Assembly (NCBI GenBank): GCA_963734085.1
Contig: CAVTFT010000016.1
Location: 25,557-89,556 of the forward strand
Length of the DNA stretch: 64,000 nucleotides
Reading direction: 5' to 3'
Origin: CAIWHR01 sp963734085
Lineage (GTDB): Bacteria; Pseudomonadota; Gammaproteobacteria; Burkholderiales; Casimicrobiaceae
Shown here: piece by piece, positions 56,330-63,874 of the stretch
Position numbering within the stretch: the stretch's first letter is position 1
Layout of the letters: the number at the start of each line of letters is the position of its first letter
Notes under the pieces: generated by a model
What the model saw: the letters and a program-made list of their open reading frames with translations, nothing else
The model's database searches: none
Told to the model about the DNA's origin: nothing
Made by a program: the position numbers and the translations under genes

Positions 56330-57091
56330 ATGCTCGATGGGACGTCCGAGACTGCAAGTTCGCACGCCGGCACGGCGCCGGCAATGTTGCGCGTCGGCGG
56401 CTTCGTTCCGTTCACGTCGACCGACTATCCCGACGCGCTTGCCGCGGTCGTCTTCTGCCAGGGTTGTCCGTGGCGCTGCGGCTATTGCCACAATCCGCAC
56501 CTGATCCCGCCGCGCGGTGAGGACGAGCGCGACTTTCCGCGGATCCTCGCCTGGCTCGCAGGTCGCAGAGGACTGCTCGACGCGGTGGTCTTCTCGGGAG
56601 GCGAGCCCACGGCGCACGCGGAGCTCGGTGCCGCAATCGATGCCGTTCGCGCACTGGGATTCGACATCGGGCTCCATACGAGCGGCGCGTACCCGCGACG
56701 GCTCGCGCGCGTGCTGCCCAAGGTCGATTGGGTCGGCATCGACGTCAAGGCGCCGGTCGCGGATTACGCAACGATCACCGGCGCGCCCGGCAGCGGCCTC
56801 ACCGCGCTCGCGAGCCTCGACCTCGTTCGCAACGCGGGCATCGCCTACGAAGTGCGCACGACCGTGCACCCGGCGCTCACCCCCGCCGACATGATGGAGC
56901 GCCTCGCGCGCGAGCTCGCGGTGCGCGGGGTCGAGCGCTGGATCCTGCAGGCGTTTCGCCCGACCGGATGCGCGAACGAAGCCGTCGTCGCCGCCGCTCC
57001 GGAGGGCGCGGCGCTCGATCCGGCGTTGCTCGCGCGCCTATCCGCGCAGGTTCCGGTGATCGAGGTTCGCCGATCTGAGACGGGTCGCTGA
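56330..57091 (+). CDS. nrdG: Anaerobic ribonucleotide reductase-activating radical SAM protein NrdG
   Basis: A 253-residue radical SAM enzyme that generates the glycyl radical on NrdD. The iron-sulfur motif is CX3CX2C: CPWRCGYC (Cys46, Cys50, Cys53), followed by NPHLIPP. The SAM site is VVFSGGEPTAHAEL. VGGFVPFTSTDYPDALAAVV is the family N terminus. The chosen ATG at 56330 has GAGG 6 bp before it; an internal ATG at 56384 is also possible. It completes the anaerobic RNR operon. Confidence 0.92.
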   Translation: MLDGTSETASSHAGTAPAMLRVGGFVPFTSTDYPDALAAVVFCQGCPWRCGYCHNPHLIPPRGEDERDFPRILAWLAGRRGLLDAVVFSGGEPTAHAELGAAIDAVRALGFDIGLHTSGAYPRRLARVLPKVDWVGIDVKAPVADYATITGAPGSGLTALASLDLVRNAGIAYEVRTTVHPALTPADMMERLARELAVRGVERWILQAFRPTGCANEAVVAAAPEGAALDPALLARLSAQVPVIEVRRSETGR

Positions 57092-57289
57092 GCCGATCGT
57101 TGCGCCGGGCGGTCGGATGCGGTCGCACGGGCAACTGCAACAGCGGCCGCGCCGTGTCGTTTCGGTTCGCATGGGTCATAGGCTGGTCCTCGCGTGCCCG
57201 CTGCGCGAAGGAGCGCACTGTCGGCGCGTTTTACAAACCGGCACGAGGGCTTAATGCGAAGTCTTTGAACTTGCAGTGTTTTCGTGATT

Positions 57290-57305
57290 TGGCGCAGAAC
57301 GTGCT
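57290..57305 (+). promoter_or_regulatory. Sigma-54-type promoter of the PEP-CTERM gene
   Basis: TGGCGCAGAACGTGCT fits the sigma-54 consensus TGGCAC-N5-TTGCT with GG and GC 10 bp apart (57291-57292 and 57303-57304). Start would be near 57316, 32 bp before the ATG. PEP-CTERM genes are reported to be often sigma-54-dependent through PrsR. The other part of the 256-bp gap after nrdG shows nothing clear. Confidence 0.55.
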
Positions 57306-57347
57306 TTTTCCCCGCGGCAAGGCATGGTGCCTGTGGGGAGACGCAAA

Positions 57348-58067
57348 ATGAAGCCAGCACGATGGATCGCCACGCTGTTCGCTGCGGTGCTGTTCGGCGC
57401 GGCGCCGGCGCATGCGGCGCTATTGACGTTCTTCGGCGAGGATCTGGGGATGGGCGAAGCCGTTCGCCTGCCCGCGCATCCAAATGCCGACGCGGCACGC
57501 ACGGCGTTTCTCGCGAGCCTGATCGGTGTCGGCACCGAAAATTTCGAGGGGTTCGCGAACGGGACCGGGGCACCGCTGGCGATCAATTTCCCCGGCGCAG
57601 GCACCGCGACTCTGGGTGGCGGCGGCAACATCGCCAACGTGCCGGCCGGCACGAACGGCTTCGGCCGGTATCCGATCTCCGGCAACCAGTACTGGGAAAG
57701 CGGCGAGGGCTTCACGGTCACGTTCAGCGACCCGGTGGCCGCCTTCGGCTTCTACGGTGTCGACATCGGCGACTTCGGCGGTCAGGTCACATTGACCCTC
57801 GCAGGGGGCGGCGCCCAGGTGATCAACATTCCGAGCACGATCAACGGTCTCGGCGGCAGCGTGCTCTACTTCGGCATCATCGAGACGCTGACGTTCACCG
57901 CGATCACCTTCGGCAACACAGCCGCAGGCACAGACTTCTTCGGCTTCGACGACATGACGATCGGCAGCCTCGAGCAGGTGCGCCCCGGCCCTGAGCCGGG
58001 CAGCCTCGCGCTGCTGGCGCTCGGTCTGGTCGCGCTGGCCGCAAGCCGCAAGCTTCGCGAACGCTGA
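57348..58067 (+). CDS. PEP-CTERM sorting domain protein
   Basis: A 239-residue exported protein with a signal peptide (MKPARWIATLFAAVLFGAAP). The mature part is Gly-rich with beta-type segments (FTVTFSDPVAAFGFYGVDIG). The C terminus is a PEP-CTERM signal: GPEPGSLALLALGLVALAAS followed by RKLRER (PEP motif, helix, basic end), which is recognised by an exosortase. No exosortase gene is in this window. The chosen ATG has a GGGGAG site. It is monocistronic, ending at a strong terminator. Confidence 0.9.
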   Translation: MKPARWIATLFAAVLFGAAPAHAALLTFFGEDLGMGEAVRLPAHPNADAARTAFLASLIGVGTENFEGFANGTGAPLAINFPGAGTATLGGGGNIANVPAGTNGFGRYPISGNQYWESGEGFTVTFSDPVAAFGFYGVDIGDFGGQVTLTLAGGGAQVINIPSTINGLGGSVLYFGIIETLTFTAITFGNTAAGTDFFGFDDMTIGSLEQVRPGPEPGSLALLALGLVALAASRKLRER

Positions 58068-58081
58068 TCGATCGTTCCGCC

Positions 58082-58124
58082 ACGAGGGCGGGCGGCGCGA
58101 GCCGGCCCGCCCTCGTCGTTTCTT
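58082..58124 (+). terminator. Rho-independent terminator after the PEP-CTERM gene
   Basis: A perfect 12-bp stem ACGAGGGCGGGC/GCCCGCCCTCGT (58082-58093 and 58105-58116) with an 11-base loop is followed by CGTTTCTT. It is 14 bp past the stop codon. Confidence 0.8.
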
Positions 58125-58228
58125 GCGGGCCACGAATCGCCACAGAGCGTGGACGAGCGGGCCGGCTGCGCGCTCGCGTCGACGCGCGTAGAATTCGGTT
58201 CCGTCGTTTGCCCGGGCCGCGTACGCCA

Positions 58229-59848
58229 ATGAAACGCCCATCGCTCTCGCTTGCGCTCGCTTGCGCCGTCGTTGCCGGTGCGTGCTCGAAGACCCCCGAC
58301 TCCGCGGCACCAGCCGCGACCGTGCAGCCCTCCGCCAAAGCCGAAGCGCCGAACGATGCCGTCGAGCACGGCGTCGCCTGGCAGACGAGCGATGTCGATG
58401 CCGCGTTCGCGAAAGCCAAGGCCGACGGCAAGCCGCTGTTCCTCTACTGGGGCGCCGTGTGGTGTCCGCCTTGCAACGAGGTCAAGGCGACGATCTTCAA
58501 CCGCCAGGACTTCATCGAGCGGTCGCGCTTCTTCGTGCCGATCTACGTCGACGGCGACGCGCCGAGCGCGCAAAAGCTGGGCGCGCGCTTCAAGGTGAGC
58601 GCTTATCCGACGATGGTGCTGTTCACGCCCGACGGAAAGGAGATCACCCGGCTCCCCGGCGAAGCCGACGCCGATCAGTACATGCAGGTGCTGGCGCTCG
58701 GGATGAACGGTGCGCGGCCGATCAAGGAGACGCTCGCCGCGGCGCTCGCTACCGGCAAGGCGGGCGACAATGCGAGCGTCTCGCCGGACGACTGGCGGAT
58801 GCTCGCGTATTACTCGTGGGCCACCGATGAGAAGCAACTCGCGGATGACGGCAAGTTGCCCGATACGCTGCAGCGCCTCGCCAAGGCGTGCCCGGCCGAT
58901 CAGCCGCAGCTCGCCACGCGTCTCTCGCTGCAAGCGCTCGCCGCGGCAGCGAAGGCGAAAGGCGCAAAGTCACGTGACGACAAGGCGGTCGTCGAGATGC
59001 TGCTCCAGGTGCTCGCCGATCCCAGGCTCGGGCGCGAGAATTTCGACGTCGTCGTCTATTACGCCGACGACATTGCCGGCAAGTTCACGCTGCCGGGCAC
59101 GCCGCGCCGGGCGCAGCTCACGCAGGCCTGGAACGCGGCGCTCGAACGGCTCGCGGCGGACCCGAGCTTATCGCCGCTCGACCGATTGACGACCGTATCG
59201 GCGCAAGTCGCGCTCGCCAAGCTCGATGCGCCGAAGGGAAAATTTCCCGAAGCGCTGCAAAAACGCGTCCGCGATGAAAGTGCGCGCGCGGTTGAAGCAG
59301 CACGCGATCCGTATGCGCGGGCGGCGGTCGTGAGCCAGGCGGCGGAAACGCTGGCCGACGCAGAACTGCTCGACGAGTCCGATGCGCTGCTGAAGACCGA
59401 AATCGCGCGGTCGAATACGCCCTATTACTATATGCTCGGCCTCGCGCTCAACGCCAAGGTGCGCGGCGACAAGGCCGCTGCGGTTGACTGGGCCGGAAAG
59501 GCCTACGCCTCGGCGCAGGGTCCCGCGACGCGGCTGCAGTGGGGCGTGCGCTACGTCTCGCTGATGATCGAGCTCACGCCTAAGGACGCCGAGCGGATCG
59601 AGCGCGCCGCGGCGGAGGTCATCGGCGAGCTGGAACCGTCGCCCGACACGTTCTACGAGCGCAACCGCCGCTCGCTCCAGCGGATGGGCACGAACCTCGC
59701 GGCCTGGAACAAGGACAATCGCCACAACGAAGCGGTCCGGAAGCTCCGCGCCGAAATGGGCAGTGTATGTGCGAAGCTGCCGGCGGCGGACCCGGCACAT
59801 GCGATATGTGAGGGCACACTTCGTTCAGCCAGCGCCGCAAAGGCGTGA
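58229..59848 (+). CDS. Thioredoxin-fold (DsbD-gamma-like) lipoprotein with long helical C-terminal part
   Basis: A 539-residue exported protein. The signal sequence ends near VVAGACSK, a weak lipobox. The thioredoxin domain covers residues about 50-150, with WGAVWCPPCNEVKATIF and the active-site CPPC at 79-82, plus AYPTMVLFTP with the cis-Pro. The remaining 390 residues are helical with repeat-like segments, possibly TPR-like. The thioredoxin part is of the DsbD-gamma/thiol reductase type. Its substrate is unknown. It is downstream of a terminator and so independently transcribed. Confidence 0.85.
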   Translation: MKRPSLSLALACAVVAGACSKTPDSAAPAATVQPSAKAEAPNDAVEHGVAWQTSDVDAAFAKAKADGKPLFLYWGAVWCPPCNEVKATIFNRQDFIERSRFFVPIYVDGDAPSAQKLGARFKVSAYPTMVLFTPDGKEITRLPGEADADQYMQVLALGMNGARPIKETLAAALATGKAGDNASVSPDDWRMLAYYSWATDEKQLADDGKLPDTLQRLAKACPADQPQLATRLSLQALAAAAKAKGAKSRDDKAVVEMLLQVLADPRLGRENFDVVVYYADDIAGKFTLPGTPRRAQLTQAWNAALERLAADPSLSPLDRLTTVSAQVALAKLDAPKGKFPEALQKRVRDESARAVEAARDPYARAAVVSQAAETLADAELLDESDALLKTEIARSNTPYYYMLGLALNAKVRGDKAAAVDWAGKAYASAQGPATRLQWGVRYVSLMIELTPKDAERIERAAAEVIGELEPSPDTFYERNRRSLQRMGTNLAAWNKDNRHNEAVRKLRAEMGSVCAKLPAADPAHAICEGTLRSASAAKA

Positions 59849-59965
59849 TCCACCGAGCCGCCCCGCGTGCTTTCGGGTGCTGAAACGCAGCCCGCAGCCG
59901 AACCCGTCGTTCGGATCGGGGTCTCAATCCCCATTCGATCCATGGCAGCTTGGCCGTGCGTCAGA

Positions 59966-59993
59966 TTGACAGGCCGTATGGGCCGTGTATAGT
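59966..59993 (+). promoter_or_regulatory. Strong sigma-70 promoter for the transglycosylase gene
   Basis: TTGACA (59966-59971), a 16-bp spacer and TATAGT (59988-59993) form a near-consensus promoter. Start would be near 60000. A second candidate is TTGCTT-N17-TAAACA (60049-60077). Confidence 0.65.
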
Positions 59994-59999
59994 GCGGGC

Positions 60000-60203
60000 T
60001 GCTGCAGTGCAGCAAACGCGGTCCTGTGCCTTCGGATTTGGTCCGGGTTTGCTTAATCAAGTGATTGTAAGTAAACAAGATAGTACTACCAGGCGTCATG
60101 GGAGGTAGGCTGCTCGAGTGACTTAAGGGCTCCGTCCGTTTCGGGATCGCCGCGACCAAGGCGGCCCCGGCCTGGCGGCCGGGACCCGCACACGGAGACC
60201 CCG
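60000..60203 (+). promoter_or_regulatory. About 200-nt structured leader before the lytic transglycosylase
   Basis: The 355-bp gap 59849-60203 contains no gene. The transcript from the strong promoter would carry a leader with a 7-bp outer stem AGCAAAC/GTTTGCT (60011-60017 and 60047-60053) and a 7-bp stem CCCGGCC/GGCCGGG (60066-related coordinates 60166-60172 and 60177-60183) close to the start codon. The second stem is not followed by a T-run and may hide the ribosome binding site (GGAGA). No known riboswitch class was recognised. Confidence 0.45.
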
Positions 60204-60899
60204 ATGAAAAAGCCACGACCTGCATCACCCGCCGCATCGCGCGATCGATGTCGACGGCAAGATGAACACAGCCCCGCGATGTATCTCGCCTTGGCGGGCG
60301 CACTGATGGCAGCCGTGACGGCCGCTGCGGCGCCGGCCCTGAACACCCGGGCGCCGACGCCGGCCCCATCCGCCGCCGTCGTCCAGGCGTCGCTTTCCCC
60401 GCAATCCGCACCTTCGATTCCCGCGCACAGCGCGGCCGAGGATCTGACGCCCGCGGCCGAATCGCTCGCCGGCGCCGTCGCGCGCCGCTACCGCGTTGCC
60501 CGCGAGTCGGCGCGCGAGATGGTCCGCGCCGCGTTCCGCGAGGGCCGGCGCAACGGCGTCGATCCGCTGCTCATTCTGGCGGTGATCGCCGTCGAGTCGC
60601 GCTTCAATCCGATCGCCGAAAGCGAGCAGGGCGCTATCGGTCTGATGCAGATCATCCCGCGCTTTCACATGGACAAGGTCGCCGAGACGGGTGCCCCCAC
60701 GTTTCTCCAGCCGCACGCGAACATCGCGATCGGCGCGCGCATCCTGAAGGACGCAATCCGGCGCGGCGGCGGCGAAGTGGCCGGCCTGCAGCTCTACAAC
60801 GGCTCGCCGGACGACGACACGCAGGCCTACGCGAATCGAGTGCTCGGCGAGCGTCGCCGCTTCGAGGAAGTGATGCCGCACGCGCGCAATCGCGCGTAG
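60204..60899 (+). CDS. Lytic transglycosylase (SLT domain)
   Basis: A 231-residue peptidoglycan lytic transglycosylase. The N terminus (MKKPRPASPAASRDRC) precedes a hydrophobic segment MYLALAGALMAAVTAAAAPA, which could be a signal or anchor. The SLT domain starts at about residue 105: VDPLLILAVIAVESRFNPIA with catalytic Glu131, then EQGAIGLMQIIPRFHMDKVA, and the closing LYNGSPDDDTQAYANRVL. It should cleave glycan strands in the periplasm. A long leader precedes it. Confidence 0.9.
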   Translation: MKKPRPASPAASRDRCRRQDEHSPAMYLALAGALMAAVTAAAAPALNTRAPTPAPSAAVVQASLSPQSAPSIPAHSAAEDLTPAAESLAGAVARRYRVARESAREMVRAAFREGRRNGVDPLLILAVIAVESRFNPIAESEQGAIGLMQIIPRFHMDKVAETGAPTFLQPHANIAIGARILKDAIRRGGGEVAGLQLYNGSPDDDTQAYANRVLGERRRFEEVMPHARNRA

Positions 60900-60983
60900 C
60901 GCACGCCCTCGGCCGTCCTCCCGCGCCAACGCAGCGCGGCGTGGAGTAAATTGTCGGGCATCGCGGACTGCGCGGGAGCATCG

Positions 60984-61358
60984 ATGCCCTTCGAAGACAA
61001 GAACGTGCTCGGCGGGACGCTCGCGCCGTGCTCGACGTCCCCGCGCACCGGCTTCTATCGCGACGGCTGCTGCAACACCGGTCCGGAGGACCTCGGCCTG
61101 CACGTCGTGTGCACGCAGGTGACCGCCGAGTTTCTCGCTTTCGCGCGCGCGCAAGGCAACGACCTCGTCACGCCAGTCCCCGAATTCGGATTTCCGGGAT
61201 TGAATCCCGGCGATCGCTGGTGCGTCTGCGCGGCGACGTGGCGGCAGGCGTTCGAAGCGGGTCTCGCGCCGCCGGTCGTGCTCGCGGCGACGCACGAGGA
61301 GACGCTCGCGGTGATCCCGCTCGATGCGTTGAAGCAGCACGCGCTTGACATGCATTGA
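60984..61358 (+). CDS. DUF2237 family protein
   Basis: A 124-residue protein. The DUF2237 signature covers most of it: KNVLGGTLAPCSTSPRTGFY, RDGCCNTGPEDLGLHVVCTQ, then FLAFARAQGNDLVTPVPEFG and DRWCVCAATWRQAFEAGLAP. Several conserved cysteines suggest a metal or redox role; function is unknown. The ATG at 60984 is chosen because it starts the domain. It is followed 8 bp later by a quinone-reductase-like gene. Confidence 0.9.
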   Translation: MPFEDKNVLGGTLAPCSTSPRTGFYRDGCCNTGPEDLGLHVVCTQVTAEFLAFARAQGNDLVTPVPEFGFPGLNPGDRWCVCAATWRQAFEAGLAPPVVLAATHEETLAVIPLDALKQHALDMH

Positions 61359-61366
61359 CGGCGCCG

Positions 61367-62326
61367 ATGCGCGCGCTGCGCTACGATCGCTACGGCCCGG
61401 CGGATGTGCTCTACGTCGCGGACCTGCCCGAGCCGGTGCCGGCGGGTGGCGAAGCCAAAGTGCGCGTCCGCGTCGCGAGCTTGAATCCGCTCGACTGGAA
61501 GATCCGCGCCGGGCACGTGCGCCTGCTGCCGATGTTCCGTGCGCCGCCGCGCGGGATGGGGGCCGATTTCGCCGGCGAGATCGTCGGTGTCGGCGGCGGT
61601 GCAACGTCGCGGCATCTCGGCGAGCGCGTGTTCGGATCGCTGCTTCCGTTCGGACGCGAAGGGGCACTGGCCGACTACATCGTCGTCGCGCTTGATCGCA
61701 TCGTTCCGATTCCGGAAAACCTCGACGACGAGCACGCGGCCGCGCTGCCCACGGCCGGCGGGATGGCGTTGCAGGCGCTGACCGATGAAGCCGCGCTTGC
61801 GTCCGGCCAGCGGGCGCTGATCACCGGCGCCGCCGGCGGCGTCGGCCACTTCGCCGTGCAGATCGCCAAACACGTCGGCGCATATGTCGTCGCCGTGTGC
61901 AGCGCCGGCAACGCCGAGTTCGTCCGCAGTCTGGGCGCCGACGAGGTGATCGACTATGCGCGCGACGATTTCACGCGCCGCGGCGACCGCTTCGACGTCG
62001 TGTTCGACGCCGCGTGCGCGTCGTCGTTCGCCGCCGCGAAATCCGTGCTGACGGAGACCGGCTGCTACATCAACACCGGCGGGGATGCCGGAGCCGTCGT
62101 CAGCACCGCGGTGAGTGCAGTGTTCGCGCGGTTAACGTCGCGGCAGCGCGCGATTCCGCTGGCGCTCCGGAGCGGTCCCGCGATCTGCAATCGGCTTGCG
62201 CAGCTTGCGCGCGACGGCGTGCTGCGAGCCCACGTCGAGCAGACGATCGCACTGGAGGATGTCGCCGACGCGCAGCGGGCGATGGAAACCGGCCACGGCC
62301 GGGGGAAGATCGTCGTGCGGCCTTGA
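61367..62326 (+). CDS. NAD(P)-dependent alcohol dehydrogenase/quinone reductase-like (MDR) protein
   Basis: A 319-residue zinc-free MDR protein. The N-terminal GroES-like domain begins MRALRYDRYGPADVLYVADL, and the nucleotide-binding fold is ALITGAAGGVGHFAVQIAKH. The YARDDFTRRGDRFDVVFDAA segment is typical. The likely activity is reduction of a quinone or enone with NADPH. A TTG codon at 61355 could also start it; the ATG at 61367 is preferred. Confidence 0.9.
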   Translation: MRALRYDRYGPADVLYVADLPEPVPAGGEAKVRVRVASLNPLDWKIRAGHVRLLPMFRAPPRGMGADFAGEIVGVGGGATSRHLGERVFGSLLPFGREGALADYIVVALDRIVPIPENLDDEHAAALPTAGGMALQALTDEAALASGQRALITGAAGGVGHFAVQIAKHVGAYVVAVCSAGNAEFVRSLGADEVIDYARDDFTRRGDRFDVVFDAACASSFAAAKSVLTETGCYINTGGDAGAVVSTAVSAVFARLTSRQRAIPLALRSGPAICNRLAQLARDGVLRAHVEQTIALEDVADAQRAMETGHGRGKIVVRP

Positions 62327-62371
62327 GCCCGATCCCTGCTTGATGCCGCCCGCGTCCTTAGCCGTGGCAAA

Positions 62372-63460
62372 ATGCGCGCGATGCAGATTCCCGCTTCGCC
62401 GTCCACCGCGTCGCGCGCGCGCGTGACGCCATCGTTGCGCGCCGCGGGGTACCGCCCGATTGCGGCATGGCTGTTCGCGTGTTGCGCGCTGGTGTTCGCG
62501 ATGGTCGTCGTCGGCGGTGTCACACGCCTCACGCATTCCGGGTTGTCGATCGTCGAATGGCAGCCGATCATCGGCACAGTGCCTCCGCTCACCGACGGAG
62601 CGTGGCAGGAGACGTTCGCCAGGTACCAGCTCACGCCCGAGTACCGGCTCGTCAATCATGCGATGACACTCGCCGAGTTCAAGGGCATCTTCTGGTGGGA
62701 GTATTTCCACCGCTTGCTCGGCCGCGCGATCGGTGTCGTGTTCCTCGTTCCGCTGCTGTGGTTCGCCGCGCGCCGGCGCATTCCGGAGCGTTACGGCTGG
62801 AAGCTCGCCGGCATCTTCGCACTGGGTGGGCTGCAGGGCGCGATCGGCTGGTACATGGTGAAGAGCGGTCTCGTCGACGATCCGCGCGTCTCGCAGTTTC
62901 GGCTGACCGCGCATCTCGGGATCGCGCTCGCGATTCTCGCGGCGATGCTCTGGGTCGGGCTGTCGCTCGCGGACCCGCGGCGCGCGGCGCTTGCGGCCCC
63001 GGCGCAGCGCGCGACCCGGACGCTTGCCTTCGCAATTGCCACGCTCGTCTTCGTCATGGCGTTGTCGGGCGGTTTCGTCGCCGGGATCCGGGCCGGCTTC
63101 GCCTACAACACGTTTCCGCTCATGAATGGTGCACTCGTGCCGCCCGAGATCTTCATGCTCGAGCCGCTATGGAAGAACTTCTTCTGGAACATGGCCACGG
63201 TCCAGTTCGATCATCGCGCGATCGCGTGGGTCCTGGCGGCACTCGTGCCTTTCCTGTGGTGGAAGCAGAGATCGACGCAGGGGTTGCCCGTTCGCGCCCG
63301 CATCGGCAGCCACCTGCTTCTCGCCCTTGTTGCGCTGCAGATCGCGCTCGGCATCGCGACATTGCTTTTCGTCGTGCCCGTGCCGCTCGCCGCGGCGCAT
63401 CAGGCCGGCGCGGTGTTGGTCTTCGCGGCAGCGCTCAACGTCGCGCACGCACTGCGTTGA
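62372..63460 (+). CDS. ctaA: Heme A synthase (COX15/CtaA type)
   Basis: A 362-residue membrane protein with about eight helices, converting heme O to heme A for cytochrome oxidase. Heme-ligand His and motifs are present: GGVTRLTHSGLSIVEWQPII, EFKGIFWWEYFHRLLGRAIG, LGGLQGAIGWYMVKSGLVDD and QFDHRAIAWVLAALVPFLWW. The last two are typical of the COX15-like group found in proteobacteria. Start at 62372 or 62381 (MQIP). Confidence 0.94.
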   Translation: MRAMQIPASPSTASRARVTPSLRAAGYRPIAAWLFACCALVFAMVVVGGVTRLTHSGLSIVEWQPIIGTVPPLTDGAWQETFARYQLTPEYRLVNHAMTLAEFKGIFWWEYFHRLLGRAIGVVFLVPLLWFAARRRIPERYGWKLAGIFALGGLQGAIGWYMVKSGLVDDPRVSQFRLTAHLGIALAILAAMLWVGLSLADPRRAALAAPAQRATRTLAFAIATLVFVMALSGGFVAGIRAGFAYNTFPLMNGALVPPEIFMLEPLWKNFFWNMATVQFDHRAIAWVLAALVPFLWWKQRSTQGLPVRARIGSHLLLALVALQIALGIATLLFVVPVPLAAAHQAGAVLVFAAALNVAHALR

Positions 63461-63544
63461 GGCCGCTCGTGGAACGGCAACGGCGCCCCCGTCGTAGCGC
63501 ATCCAGATCCGTCGCTCGCCAGCGGTACCGCTTCACGCGCCTTC

Positions 63545-63558
63545 TTGATGCGGATCAA
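63545..63558. promoter_or_regulatory. Perfect FNR-type box
   Basis: TTGATGCGGATCAA is a perfect match to TTGAT-N4-ATCAA. Its centre is about 86 bp upstream of the DUF2249 start codon at 63638. It is the best of three FNR-like boxes in this window. Confidence 0.75.
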
Positions 63559-63637
63559 GGAGCGTCCGCGCGACGGTAACGAACAATGGCGCCATGAAAC
63601 GACATGGTCCGTCTTTCGTCGGAGCAGGAGCACGCTG

Positions 63638-63874
63638 ATGCCGCGTCACCTCACGCTCGACGTCCGCGGCATGCAGCCTCCCGAGCCGATCGAGCGCGTT
63701 CTGGAGACCATCGCCGACTTCGGCGAGGGCGACACGTTGCGCCTGGTCATCGACTGCATGCCGCAGCCGCTGTTCCGGATCCTCGAGCGCAACGGTTACG
63801 GCCACCACGAGGAGCCGGGGATCGAGTCGCTCTACGAAATCACGATCTGGGCGAAGCCCGACGGCGGCCGGTGA
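63638..63874 (+). CDS. DUF2249 domain protein
   Basis: A 78-residue protein consisting of one DUF2249 domain: TLDVRGMQPPEPIERVLETI and LRLVIDCMPQPLFRILERNG. YGHHEEPGIESLYEITIWAK closes it. DUF2249 resembles TusA-like folds and is often found near nitrate/nitric oxide metabolism genes. The perfect FNR box upstream supports control by low oxygen. The ATG at 63638 has GGAGCAGGAG upstream. Its function is not known. Confidence 0.88.
   Translation: MPRHLTLDVRGMQPPEPIERVLETIADFGEGDTLRLVIDCMPQPLFRILERNGYGHHEEPGIESLYEITIWAKPDGGR

Noticed and set aside
60000..60203. c-di-AMP (ydaO) or c-di-GMP riboswitch before the transglycosylase
   Set aside because: None of the conserved core motifs of these classes could be found; kept only as an unclassified structured leader.
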